The position numbers were made by a program, and so were the translations under genes. 64,000 bases of DNA from Bryopsis sp. KO-2023 (Eukaryota > Chlorophyta > Ulvophyceae > Bryopsidales > Bryopsidaceae): NCBI GenBank assembly GCA_030272585.1, contig BSYQ01000001.1, positions 1 through 64,000 of the forward strand. The letters run 5' to 3'. Positions 52,810 to 64,000 of this stretch are shown here, one piece after another (position 1 is the first letter of the stretch; each line of letters begins with the position of its first letter). The notes beneath the pieces were generated by a model, which made no database searches, was not told the origin of the DNA, and worked only from the letters and a program-made list of their open reading frames with translations.

Positions 52810-55275
52810 ATGAAGCACAACAATGTTATTCCCAACGCGCATTTTCGCAAGCAGTGGCAACTGAGAGTGAGGACTTGGTTTTGGCAACCTGCCAAAAAAC
52901 TCAAGAGGAGGCAAGGTATTTCGCTTTGCGTTTGTCTATATTCTTCCCAACGTTTGCTTTTCGCGCCAACTTGCTGGCGATGTTGAAATTGACTCTTTTC
53001 ATTTTCCGCTAGCCCGCGCGGCGAAGGCACAGAAGGTGTTCCCGCGGCCGATTCAGAAACTGAAGCCTTTGATCCGTTGCTCGTCTCAGAGATACAATAG
53101 AAAATTGCGGTTGGGAACCGGATTCACAAGGGAGGAGCTCAAGGTGAGCCGTGACTACCAAGGCCTTCCTGGAGTTGTTTAAACACTTCCTTGTCTTCCT
53201 TTTCACTTCCTTTCCTTTTTTTTTTTTCTTTTGGTGGTTGATTGGTCAATGTGGGTTATGGCTCCAATAGTGTGATTCTACTTTTTTTTTCTTGAAATTC
53301 AGGCAGCAGGCATTCCAAGGACTCTTGCTCCAAGGGTTGGGATCAGGGTCGATAAACGAAGGTGCAACAAAAGTCTGGAGAGCATGCAGGTACTGTTAGA
53401 CGGCATTCTTTTTTCCTTTTCGAATTGGTTTTGCCATGGGAGATAAGTTCGTTGCAGTTCCTTTTTGGAAGACACCTGAAAGTGTGTTTGTTGTTTCACT
53501 TGATTAATTTCTTTGGATTTTTGTGGTGGTTTTTATTTTATTTACATGAATAGTGTAGAATATCAGCGCACCAAAGAGAACGGATCCTCTGACATGTTGT
53601 ACTCAGTTCCAGAGTGGCAACTGGAGAAGTCAATTTTTCTGATTTCTTCTTCTCTTGACTTGTGCGAAAAGTCGATTTTGTGGTACTTCTGAAAACCCAG
53701 CCTGTGCTTGGCGCACAAACAATGTGAAGAAATAAACTGCTATGTTGATTAATGGATTTCTGAGAGTAAAATTGCTATATTGTGTTTACAGAGAAATGTT
53801 GCCCGCCTCAAAGCGTACAAGAGCAACTTGATCATTATCCCCAAGAACTCTAAGAGTAGCAACTCCAAGGTATATCTTGAATATTTTCTCAACTGGTGAA
53901 ATATCGTGCTCCACAATTTTTTCCAAGCAAAATCTTGTTGGATTTCCTCAACTTTATAAATTAGTCGCAATAGTTTTTTTTGTTGAAGTTCACTTTTTAG
54001 TAAGAACCACCTCTTGCAGATTAGTTCATGGAGGAGTAGTATGTTTTGGTTATATGCCGTCCTTTGCTATTATTGGGGTAGCATTTTTTGTCAATGACTT
54101 TCGGTGCTGCAAGAAAAGCCTATAGTGATCTAAAATAAGAATTGGGAGTTGGGGGAGGGTTCTTGAGCATTTTCTGAACGCAGCATATTTCCTCGCTTAT
54201 TGGTGTTGCACCCACCAAAGAGCATTAACCCTTTTGCTGCAAAATAGAATCCCAGATTATGTACTGGCCTATTGATTGCATATCTTCCAACCTTGGGCAA
54301 TTTAGCAGATCTGACAGTAGACCAATGATCACTAATCACTGTTTTTTTTTTACCTGGATGAAAAAATCAAGCTTGTTTCAGGAGGTAGTTATTTTGGCAA
54401 TCCCTGATATGATTTTCAGGATTTGTTTTTGTTTGGGGAATAATCTGTTGATATTCAAGTGTTGGAAGATTTATTGAAGATGCATTGGTTGGCTTGATGC
54501 TACAGGGCATTTACTCTTCTGAGGAGGAACGCAAGAACGCCACTCAGCATCCTAACGGTCCAATTATGCCATACAAGGCTGAGAAGCCAGAGATTGAGTT
54601 TGTCTCTGTCACTGCTGACATGAAGGTAACAGACAATGACTTCCCCAAAGATAACTGTCTACTCCATGAAACTACCATAGAGCTGATTTGGAGCTGATGC
54701 AGTGAACTTATCTCGACCCTTGAGATGGGGTTGAGCTGACTGCAGACTACAGCAGAGTTGGTTGTTATAATGTTAAGGGGTTAAGATGGAAAATAGGATA
54801 GGAACGTTTCCCTATATGTTTTTCATGTGAGCCAGAAAATCAATGAATCACCGGCTGCTCATCCTAGCAAAACAAGGGCATTTTCTCACATGAATTGTGT
54901 GTGAAATGGCTCTCCTCTGCTGTCAACTACAATAGAAGCTAATGTCAGGGATTTTGTGGGGTTCGTCTATCCGAAGATTGGGAAAAATCCACGCAACAGG
55001 AGCTGTCCCACATTAGGCAGCTTTTTTTGTTACAAGCGTAGGGGAATATGTGGCTTCTAGATATAAGCCCTTATGGCAATTCGCTCTCTGAAAATTACTA
55101 ATTGGTTGCTACACAGAGGGGTATGGCTGGTGACTGATTGTATCCATGTGTGTCTCAATTGCAGAGTTTCGATGCCATCGGAAAGGTCAAGGCCGAAATT
55201 GCAAGGAAGAAGGAGGCTAACAAGCCTCCAGAGGAAGAAGAGGAGCCAGTAAAGGGCAAGAAGAAGAAGAAGTAA
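52810..55275 (+). CDS. RPL13: 60S ribosomal protein eL13, 6 exons, 210 aa
   Basis: Component of the large cytosolic ribosomal subunit. Exons: 52810-52915, 53013-53143, 53303-53389, 53792-53869, 54506-54625, 55165-55275, with all phases matching (633 bp). The N-terminus [16 protein letters not shown] and [10 protein letters not shown] are diagnostic for eL13, as are [21 protein letters not shown]-less TREELKAAGIP and ARTIGI-equivalent [12 protein letters not shown]. The C-terminus is acidic then Lys-rich ([13 protein letters not shown]). Length is normal for the family. ATG 52810 is fixed by the conserved start. Confidence 0.97.
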
Positions 55276-56175
55276 ATTTTGTCGAGGGGGTGATTGGTAG
55301 TGGACATAGGTTGTTTGTTTTCTTTAGTGGGGCGATCGGGTTTATTGGAGGCGGTGGAAATTTGATTTGGCTGCAGCAGGGAGGAGGAGATGTGTTTGGT
55401 TGTGGAGGTGGCCTTATTGGACACTTGTTTCCATGTAAGGTGAAAGAAACAGTTGCTGTCCAGTCTCTCTTACAATTGTCCTTCGGTGAAGCTGCTACTT
55501 GCAATGACAATCTCGTTGTTGTTGCATGGAAATCGTCCCTTCTGGGCTTCTCCACTTACAACTCAGAAAACGAGGCCAGAGCTAAAGCGTCGAATTTCTC
55601 TGGAGGGGATGTTGTCATATTTTAAAGGGATACAAATTTCCTCTCCCCAGGTCAACGTTTTCTCTTCAAATTTCCTCACATCTAGCAATGCCACCCTGAG
55701 GTTTTGACTCTGACGAGGGAACTCTGTGGATGGGATCTGAGTGGGCACGGGTGTATTTTTGTGGAACTGGATGCAAGCTTGATTTTATTCTTGTGCTCTC
55801 ATAAAAATACAAGAATTTTCACGAGGGGAAGTCAGAATTCTGGGGATGGCCAATGTCGAGAAACTTGAAGCAACATCAACACTTCCTGCAGCACCAAGCC
55901 CTTTGCCGTTTGCCATTGATAAGATTGTGCATCCACAGCAAGCAGCAAGAGCAGCTCCCCGTTTCATTAAAAAGAAAAAAGTTGAATAATAACCTTCCGG
56001 ATTTTGCCATGATTCCCCGACAGTCAGAACTGGGCCAACACGAAAGTGGATTTAGCAACAGAATGGAGGGTGAAGCTTGAATGAAGAAAGTTGAGAACAT
56101 CAAGGGCATTCGTAACGAACCCGGAGAATGGGTGCCCAAGAATGCGTTGAAAATATTAGGGAGGGATATTAAACC
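55276..56175. other. Intergenic region, no gene recognised
   Basis: 3' UTR of eL13 and upstream region of the kelch gene. No convincing exon. The tract at 55320-55430 is G-rich on the plus strand. Confidence 0.4.
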
Positions 56176-59100
56176 ATGTGGAAGTGTGTTTGGGTTTTGG
56201 TAGTGCTAGACGGAGTGCTAGCAGCCACCTCTAAGCAAGGCGGCTGGCAACGGCTCGAGGTGTTGGTTCCAGACGCTAGGGCTTATCACGGGGCTACGCT
56301 GGGTACTGCAGTTCTGTGTTTTTTATCGGGCTGTTGTCGGTTTCCGTGTGTTGGACGACTTTCCTCGCTCCTGCTGTTACGAGCCCCAAAAAACTACCTT
56401 GGTTTTGTGAATTTCAACACGAGTTCAGCCACCTCGCAAAAGATGTTTCTCTCTGGAACGAGGTGGTCGTCACGTGCCGTCTTGTTGAAACATTCTAGTT
56501 CCTGAATTACGTGCACCGACGACTTTGCTCAAGAAGTTACACACTGGGCCCAGGTGACGACAACCGTTCTCTTTTCATCTTCGGTGGCCACTCCCAGCAT
56601 TACGACCGCTGCCTGGGGGATGTGTGGAAACTCGACACACGGACAGAGAGATGGACTCGATTGCACGGTGGGGCTCTCGACGCTTTTCCTTGCTGGCTTA
56701 TTATTTATGAGCCTCAACATAAACTAGGTGTTTTCGGATAGATGACGCTCACGTTGGGAGGTCTCGGGGAAAGGGAGTCCCCCCACCAGTCATGGCACAC
56801 TCGCTCGTTTTCAACCGTGAAGGCCCTGGGTGCCAGGAAGCAGGCTGTCTTCTATCGATTGGGGGAAGAACCGATTGCTCCTCTTTCGCTTTGCCGACCG
56901 AGTTCGGTCGTCGTCAGTCTCTTGGGGATCTGTGGCAGTTCAGTTTGAAGACTCTCCTGTGGGAGAGAATAGTGGTGAGTTCTCTGTCGTGACAAATGAA
57001 CGTAGCCCTTGTATTCAACTTCAAGCTGGAATGATACAAGGTTGTAGACCTGTAAGGGATAAGTGTTTTTTTTGCTCAGGTACTGAGTGGGATGCAACCA
57101 TCATCTCGATCAGGGCATTCGGCAGTAAGGCTTCAACAGGGTGGCTCATTTCGCACCCTTGTCTTTGGTGGAGGAAATGGGCAAGTTCTGAATACTACCC
57201 ATTCATTAACATTTGGATCCACTGACGATGGAAGGACGGGTGTGTTATGGGAGGAGTTGGCACCAATGCCAATTAAATTACAGTGGCATTCCTCTGTACA
57301 GACCGACGGGATGATCTACGTGTTTGGAGGGGTGACAGAAGGGATTTATGCTGATCACAGCCCATTTTCCAACCGTCTCTTTGAGTACAATGCAACCCAA
57401 AATTTCTGGACTGAGCTTCCAAGAGCGCAATTTCCGAGAGGCTATCATGCCTTGTTCGTGGCAGGTACATATCCTTTGCTGTGAACTGAGTATCTTAGAA
57501 ACCCCAAACAGTATGCCAGTTTTCAAAGAGAGGGGGGTGGCTGATATTTGGCTGCAAGGTCAGGGGGGAAATACACTTTGGAAGGTATTTTGTTTTCTTT
57601 TTTTGGGGGGGGGTTAAGGGGAGGGATGGACAAAACTCAAATGAAACAAAACTCATGCTCATGAAGCATCATTCTTGCATTCTCAGGGTCACGATTGATC
57701 GCTTTCGGAGGGCAGCTCAATGATGAAGACGTGGACAAACACTTCAACACCACATCAAATGAGCTTGATCCATGGGTTGGAATGGAAATCTATGACTGGA
57801 CTAATAAGGAATGGATAGACGAGGAGACGAGACGTGGACTAATACCTTGGAGGGAAAATCTTCCCCCGATGACAAAAGGAGGCACCGCCACTGCTGCCCA
57901 GGGAAAGGTTGTACAAATTACATGATTTCCCAACCTTTCAAATATTTGGTCATTGACATAGGAGTCTCCATCAGGGTTGAAGAAAACTGTAGCTGAGGTT
58001 TTCTGAAAGATTGACTTGGCTCTCCATTTCGCACTGTTGCAGGTTTTCCTAATTGGAGACCGGAAAGGGGTAGAAACGGAACAGGAAAAGTATATTACTT
58101 ACGTTCTCAACCCTCGAAATTTGACCTGGCGCCATCTGGAGCCAGTGAAGCCAGCAGCTAGAGCAGACGCGCGGCTCGTACAAATGGAGGATGGGAAACT
58201 GGTTCTCTTTGGAGGTGCTTCCTTGCAGTTCTATGAATCCGAGGACAAAGGTACGCTCCACCTGCAAAAATAAAAGAAACGCACAAAGCCATGTTGAGAG
58301 CAGTGTAGAAATGGTGTTCAATGGATAGGAAAATCCTGACATGTAGTTCATGGGTACAGGTGATTATAGCTGGGCAAGACCCTTCTATTTTGAGAAAGTT
58401 TGGGAGTACACTGAAGAGCCTGGATTTATTGGCAGCGGCAAGTGGCGGCACTTGGTGACCAAGCGACCACGGCCTTTGCCTGGTGAAGGCCACTCACTGG
58501 TGGCTGTGAACAGCACTCATTTGTTGCTGTTCGGGGGTTACAGGGAGCAAAAAGGGAGAGAAGGCAGCAGGAGAGATATCACCAACGCGGTACTTTATTT
58601 TCGAGGGAAAAGAAATGAGGCTTTTGCCAGACCACCAGTGTCCTTCATCCCCAATTTCTCCTACGAAAGCGCTGCAAAAAGTCGGTGTGAAAAGAATCTC
58701 AAGAAAGTTTCATTCTCAGTGTTAAATTTGAAAAAAAAGCATCCTGACAGATTGTCAGTATTCTTCGTCTTTATCAATGATTGGCCAACATTGGGTTGCG
58801 GGGAGGATAATTGGAAGCCATGCTCTCCTCCAATGAAACTACAATGCCCCCAGCACTTGCTTTTCATTAACTGTTGCGATGGATGGCAATTGAGTTTGTG
58901 GGAACTCTCTGTTTTTTTAGGTGTGGAGCTTACATCTGGAAGGTGGAGGGACGGCATCGTGGGCCAGGCTGACAAATTACAAAAAGCATCTGGAAATCCT
59001 CCAACCCCAAGGCCGGATTCGCCACAGTGCTGTTTTTTTCCCTGGTCATGGGGACGGGGAAGGGGTTATGGTGGTCTTTGGTGGTGTTAAAAGCGCCGAC

Positions 59101-62100
59101 TCTGATAGTATTGACACCTTCATAGATACCAATGAGCTGTGGATGTTCGACGTGGCCAATGGAACTTGGATTCCGCACCTCGATATGGGGGCTGGGGAAG
59201 AGTCACCGAAAGTGAGTTTTTGATCATTGGAAAGAAAATTTTTGGTCAGCATGCATTGAAAATTCCTCAATGTAGTCTGTGTGCAGTGTGCAGGCCATTC
59301 TCTTGAGGAGACTATTCCAGAGGGAATCTGATTTTCACATTGTTTTGGTTTGCTTTCTTTGTTTTTTTTTAGGCCCGGTGGCACCATGCCTGTGTCAAGG
59401 CTGGCAAGAGCCAGATGCTGTGCTATGGAGGATTTCATGATGACATAAAGGAGCTTATGGACATATGGATATTTGAATTGGAGCCGACAGGCTATAGAGG
59501 AAAGTGGACGAAGATTCTCTCAACAAACAAAGGGCCGGGTGCTAGGGCTTACTTCAGCCTAACTGCTCTTCCAGGTGTGCATCTTGGTTTTGGTGGGAAT
59601 GTACAAGTACCCGCATTGGTCAAGAGATCTAGCAGGGCTTTTGGTTGGCACAATAACTTGAACCATGAAGTGTCCATGGCCTCATTAGGGTTCCTTTTGA
59701 CAGTTTTATTGTGAGCCAACTTGTTTCTTAAGCATTGGTTTGCATGGGAGGGTCAAACGTTTTTCCCATGGTGCAGATACTTCGGACATGTTCGTCCTTT
59801 TCGGTGGAGAGTCCAAGACAAGGAACGGCCGGCCACACAGGCATCATGACACCTGGATTCTGCAGGTCGCCTGTGGAAAAGCGTACTGGCAAGAAGTGTT
59901 TCCCAACCCACCAGATTCCATTTCTGCCCACTTCGACCATTCAGCTGCATTCCTTTCTGCCGGTGACTTTGCGGTGTTCGGGGGCCAGGAATGGACTTCT
60001 GGCGAGGGTGGCCTCATGCAGCCTGCGATTAACGATTGGCTGTGGAGACTGCCCTGGAAAGAATGCCTGTCAGACTCAGGGAGAATGGCAGGGACGTGCC
60101 CGGTGCTTCTTCAAGTACCAGATGCCTGCCTCAGCTCGACCTACGAGGCCATAGTGCGTGTACACATGGTTGGAGACAGCTCGTTGCTCAGCTTCAATGA
60201 CTTTCCTGGTAATTCCTATACTAGGTAATCGGATGCACATTCACCCTCCATTCCCTTCCACCACCTCATGTAAACTAAGGTTCGACATCTGATTGTAATG
60301 CGTGCTCCCCCGGGTCAGTGATAGTTTGCTTTGTTTCTCGGTTCCAGCCCCTGCCATCGAGGATGACACTGGGTCCACATTGTCATATCGCTCTGTTGAG
60401 TACTTTCAGAATGCCACTTGGGTGCTTCGAGGCATCCAAATGCGCGAGCCCACGATTTCAGGAAAAGTTATTGCCCAAATTCAAGCAGCAGAGGCTGGGG
60501 AATCTGATGTTGTTTTGAAAGCCGGAAGTGAAGTCAGTGTCCAGGTAAACCTTCCCAATTAAGTTGATGGGAAAAAAAAGTTGTTTCTGGCTCCAATACC
60601 TCATCTTGAGGAAATGACTGAGAGTGGGTGTTTCGTTGCATAGCTACGCATTGACCCTCCACAGAAGCTGGTTGTGAAGGTTCTTGACTCATATCGACGG
60701 ACCGGAATTACAAGTGAGTGAGGGTATACAATATGCATGCTCACTGCTCCTAGCTTGGGATCTGGTTTCCACTTTTTTCCCTGTGTCATGAATCTTGTGA
60801 AGGTAAATTTCTTTGTGTGACTTTGTCTTTTCATTATTGCAGAGGCGCAAGTCGATCTGTTCGTGGTGAATGGAGGGGAGGCATCACGCTTGCCCTGCCA
60901 CCACCGAAACTCCTGTGGGAGAAAAATGACAAGTCCAAGAGGCACCGTCGAGTTCGGTGTTTTCCCAATGGGGAGTGCACCCCTTCCTGGGCAGCACTAC
61001 TTGGTAAGTCATTTTTTTTTTTGGCACATCACACTTTATTGTTGAGTTGGATTACACTTGGGATATATTTTCAATCCGTGTGGTTTGCTGTGGCAGATTC
61101 GCGCTGCGCTGGAACTCTCCGCCTCGGAAACTGAGGTCGTTGTTCAAAAGGGGAAGCCTTTGGGAAGAACAGAGCTGGTGCTATCAGCTGTGAAAGCTTC
61201 CGAGGCACAGATGATCAATGTGGAAGAACCTGGCAGCAACACCACAAGCATTCAAGTTTTGCTATCTTGGGCCAGCGACAAAAAATCAGTAAAGTCAGCG
61301 GCAAACAAGAGAAACGCTGTGAGCGTTTTCCTGTTCAGATTGCCCCAACAGCAACAAGACATTTGGAGGCACCAGGTTGGAGGACCTTGATGAAATCGTA
61401 ATCCAAACCATTCTTAAACAAACCTAACTTGTAGCTTTCGCTAGCTTCTGCCGTGGTTCAAAAAATCAAGCTCTCTCCAGATGATCTGCCCAAGTTCAAG
61501 CAGTGGTTTGTTGTATAAATGTCAGAGAATGTGTTAGAGAAAACAGAGAATCAATTTTCAGTGTCGGATTGGAGTTTCAGCAACAGCTTTGCTGGTTCAG
61601 GAACCCACTGATGATGCCAGTTTGCTACATTATCCAAATGCTCCTTTCGGAAGCTATTTCGTTCGAGTTGTTCAGGAAGACTCTGGAGCCGTCGTTTCTG
61701 AAACCCAAGTGAAAACAGTCTCCAACGAAAACAAGAGTGTGCACTTCGCAATTAAAATAGAGCTCCGGAAGGTTGCCTTCAGGTAGAGTGCCAGGGCTTT
61801 TTCTGCGAACATGCTTGTTTATGATTTTTCTACTTTTTCTGTTGAAGGGAAGACCTTTGGTTGCCAGCATCTTTTGCATGCCAGGATGCTTCATCCCAGA
61901 ATGGCATTTCACCAACATATATTTATTTTTTTTATAGGACTCAATTCACGAAAGTAGGGAATGGACCTGGGATCGCCCCTGCAAATGCGGTTAAGATTCA
62001 GATATATTACAACCACTTCAAGGAATCTGATGGCCGTCTGCCAAAGAAGAATCTGGTTGTTGACCGTACAACCGATAGGAACGGTTATGCTAAATTTAGT

Positions 62101-64000
62101 GGGCTCATGGTTGGCATCGATTACACTGCCGTGTTCACATACAGTCCAGGTGCGCCGTCAATTCTTCAGGAACTCTTTTTCTTTTTGTTTTTTTTCATTT
62201 TTGCTTTTTGATTTGGGGGTCTGTGATAAAAACTTGAGGTTGAATGCAAACCTGCCCGCTTTTCACATCAAAACCAATGAAGAAAGTAGCAACCCTGTAT
62301 TGAGATCGAATCTCCTCTCAGAGCCCTGTCCCTGCTCCATTTTTTGACCCCTTGCGGTGTGCTGAACTAGATATCAAGCTACGAGAGCCAATTGCTTTCC
62401 GCTTGGACGAAGGTGCCCCAGAGAAAACGATCGCTGCTGAGCTGGGAAAGGTCTTATTGTGCAAAGGCCAAGTTGATGTGGTGGGGGTTCAGCCCGGTGA
62501 GATGCTCCCCATTGGTGCCCTTCCAAATACCATATACAGGTGATGATTCAATCTGAAACTTCCACACTCAAACAATTTCTCACTCTTTAAGGCAAGTGAA
62601 AGAGTGATAATTCATGTCTTCAGGGCAAAAGACCAAAAAGAGTGACAATATGTAATTCCCATCAATTGAGGCAGTCAGTGAATGTAGTCTCTCACTGTGC
62701 TCTCACTCTTTCTAAAATGTGACCAGCATGAAAACCTGTTGTGTTTTCTTGTCAGCCCTGGGACCAATTGCGCATGGGAGATCCGATGGTCGGAAAAAAT
62801 CAAGAAGGGTGCAAAGATCCCTATGACAATTGACTACACTTCTCTGGGGAAGAATGATGTGATCACAGTGAGGGGTGGAGGCCTGCCCGAGAGTATTTTG
62901 AGGGACAATTCGCCAGGGGTTCAAGACTTTCATGTTCTGACAGGAGAGAGGTGAGCATCTGTCCAATCCTTCCCTTGGAGCGTCCCATGAGAAGCGACAA
63001 GAATGCATTTGGGAATGTACTAGAGACTATGACGCCTCGTTCTGCATTGTGCAGTTTTCACTTTCAATTCAGATGAAATCAGGGTGTCGATGCTCCCTAT
63101 ACATCCATCACTTGGTTTAATGGGGTGTATTCAAGCCGGCCAGGCAGATGTTCAGTGACATGAATTCTTTGTGCATCAGTTTGAGGATCACTTTCCGTGC
63201 TGACGATGGGAAAGAAGTGGGTGAGGGTTTCCGAGTTACTTTTCACGACTCCCCCCAGGCGGCTCTCCAAGTAATCCATCTACTCATTGCATCCGGAGTG
63301 ACAGTCGGTGTCATGATGATTGCCTTTCTGGTGTGGGGCAAAATTATCAAGCCATGGAGGTAATTGCCCAGATCCTGTTGATGCATCGAATACCACAAGA
63401 ATGTGCATCTGTTTTAAGTGTTGAAATGTGTCACAACAATGCCAAAAGGCAAGTGGAACCCTTAATCGTGCATTGTCTGATCTTGGCTGTCTTGCCACTT
63501 CAGTAAGAGTGACAATACTGGTGCTGTAGGCAGCGAAATCGCAATGACCAAATGGTGGACCTGAGTTACAGATTTCCTGAGGGTGGCAGTGTGTCCTCGG
63601 AGTGCAGAGCAACCCCAGCTTCCGTTATAGCCAATCTGGAGGTTTTTGAATATAAGTCCTCTGGAGAAAAGACCTCTTGTGCCATTTGCATCACCGAATT
63701 TACAGACGGAAATAGGGCGAAAAGGCTTCCGTGTGGTGTAAGTGAACCATGCTGTCAGTTTTCCTGAGAAATAAGTATTGAATATGGGCCCAACTTGCAG
63801 TCTCGATGCTCTGGGTGAATATCTTAAGGGTTTACAAAAAGTGCATGCCTGTATTTGTGGCAATCTGATCAAAGATTGAAGAGAGAGGTTTGTTTCTGGC
63901 AGCACATCTTTCACGACGAGCCGTGCATAACACGGTGGCTCCACCACTCATCCTTGTGCCCGCTGTGCAAAGCCAGCGTCTTGCCAGCAGAAGACCCCGG
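56176..64000 (+). CDS. Kelch-CUB-like-TM-RING-H2 protein, more than 20 exons, 3' end beyond window
   Basis: Probable membrane E3 ubiquitin ligase with a large luminal/extracellular part. ATG 56176 opens a signal peptide (MWKCVWVLVVLDGVLAA). Exons with kelch blades follow at about 56554-56667, 56780-56974, 57087-57463, 57687-57908, 58043-58250, 58360-58591, 58921-59211, 59373-59573 and 59777-60209, with FGG motifs such as LFIFGGHS, YVFGGVTEG, LLLFGGYRE and VLFGGES. From about 60349 to 62540 come beta-rich exons without a clear domain. About 62756-63360 holds a CUB-like stretch (CAWEIRW, LRITFRADDG) and one TM (LLIASGVTVGVMMIAFLVW). The cytosolic RING-H2 spans CAICITEF (63680s), HIFHDEPC and CPLCKAS (63902-63970). 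The last codon is not reached. Some early exon joins are uncertain. Confidence 0.82.

Noticed and set aside
52461-53030. 189-codon minus-strand ORF
   Set aside because: It overlaps the first exons of eL13 on the opposite strand, has no domain and ends in intron sequence.

Overview
This is the end of a eukaryotic chromosome. The first 3.9 kb is telomere, (CCCTAAA)n on the + strand, which is TTTAGGG read toward the chromosome end. A repeat- and transposon-packed subtelomere follows to about 24.3 kb. From about 27.6 kb to the end lie ordinary genes with many short GT-AG introns. TTTAGGG telomeres, intron-dense genes, a plant-type CCCH protein, a nuclear YacP-like NYN protein and a monofunctional GTP cyclohydrolase II suggest a unicellular alga or close relative (a chromerid such as Chromera, or a cryptophyte). 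The organism call is inference.

Layout: telomere (1-3927); subtelomeric 156-bp tandem repeat with tRNA T-arm-like hairpins (4560-5165); a 517-codon ORF of unknown function split by a hAT-type element (5278-7927); a hAT MITE at 8034-8499; remains of a coiled-coil gene (about 8900-9340); a complete 7,286-bp hAT element (10996-18281) with terminal inverted repeats, 8-bp target duplications, a broken transposase and a second multi-exon gene on the opposite strand; a palindrome-rich element (18898-19580); a decayed Ty3/Gypsy retroelement on the minus strand (19590-22628); the 3' end of an unidentified host gene (22930-23333); and another hAT-like element (23412-24304).

The main pattern in the subtelomere is the pairing of DNA-transposon ends with tRNA-like modules. 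Non-autonomous elements with different terminal repeats, two with verified 8-bp target duplications, share the same tRNA-like core carrying A-box and B-box matches plus a related G/C-rich flank. One MITE family is present three times in nearly identical form. Two copies sit inside the hAT transposase gene and the Gypsy pol gene, and removing them restores the frame.

Host genes, with exon chains whose splice phases I checked by hand unless noted: an RR-TZF type CCCH zinc-finger protein (minus, 12 exons, 490 aa); GTP cyclohydrolase II (minus, 7 exons, 299 aa); a single-exon NYN-domain protein (plus); a 116-aa unknown (plus); a protein with three cyclic-nucleotide-binding domains (plus, about 22 exons); a rhomboid protease whose first visible exon holds a CxxC-CxxC module (minus); a 287-aa unknown (minus); a Cys-rich protein with a YPG-repeat tail (minus); ribosomal protein eL13 (plus, 6 exons, 210 aa); and a very large kelch-CUB-like-TM-RING-H2 protein that runs off the right edge (plus). 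These genes do not form an operon-like unit; they look like a normal mixed gene neighbourhood next to a transposon-rich chromosome end.
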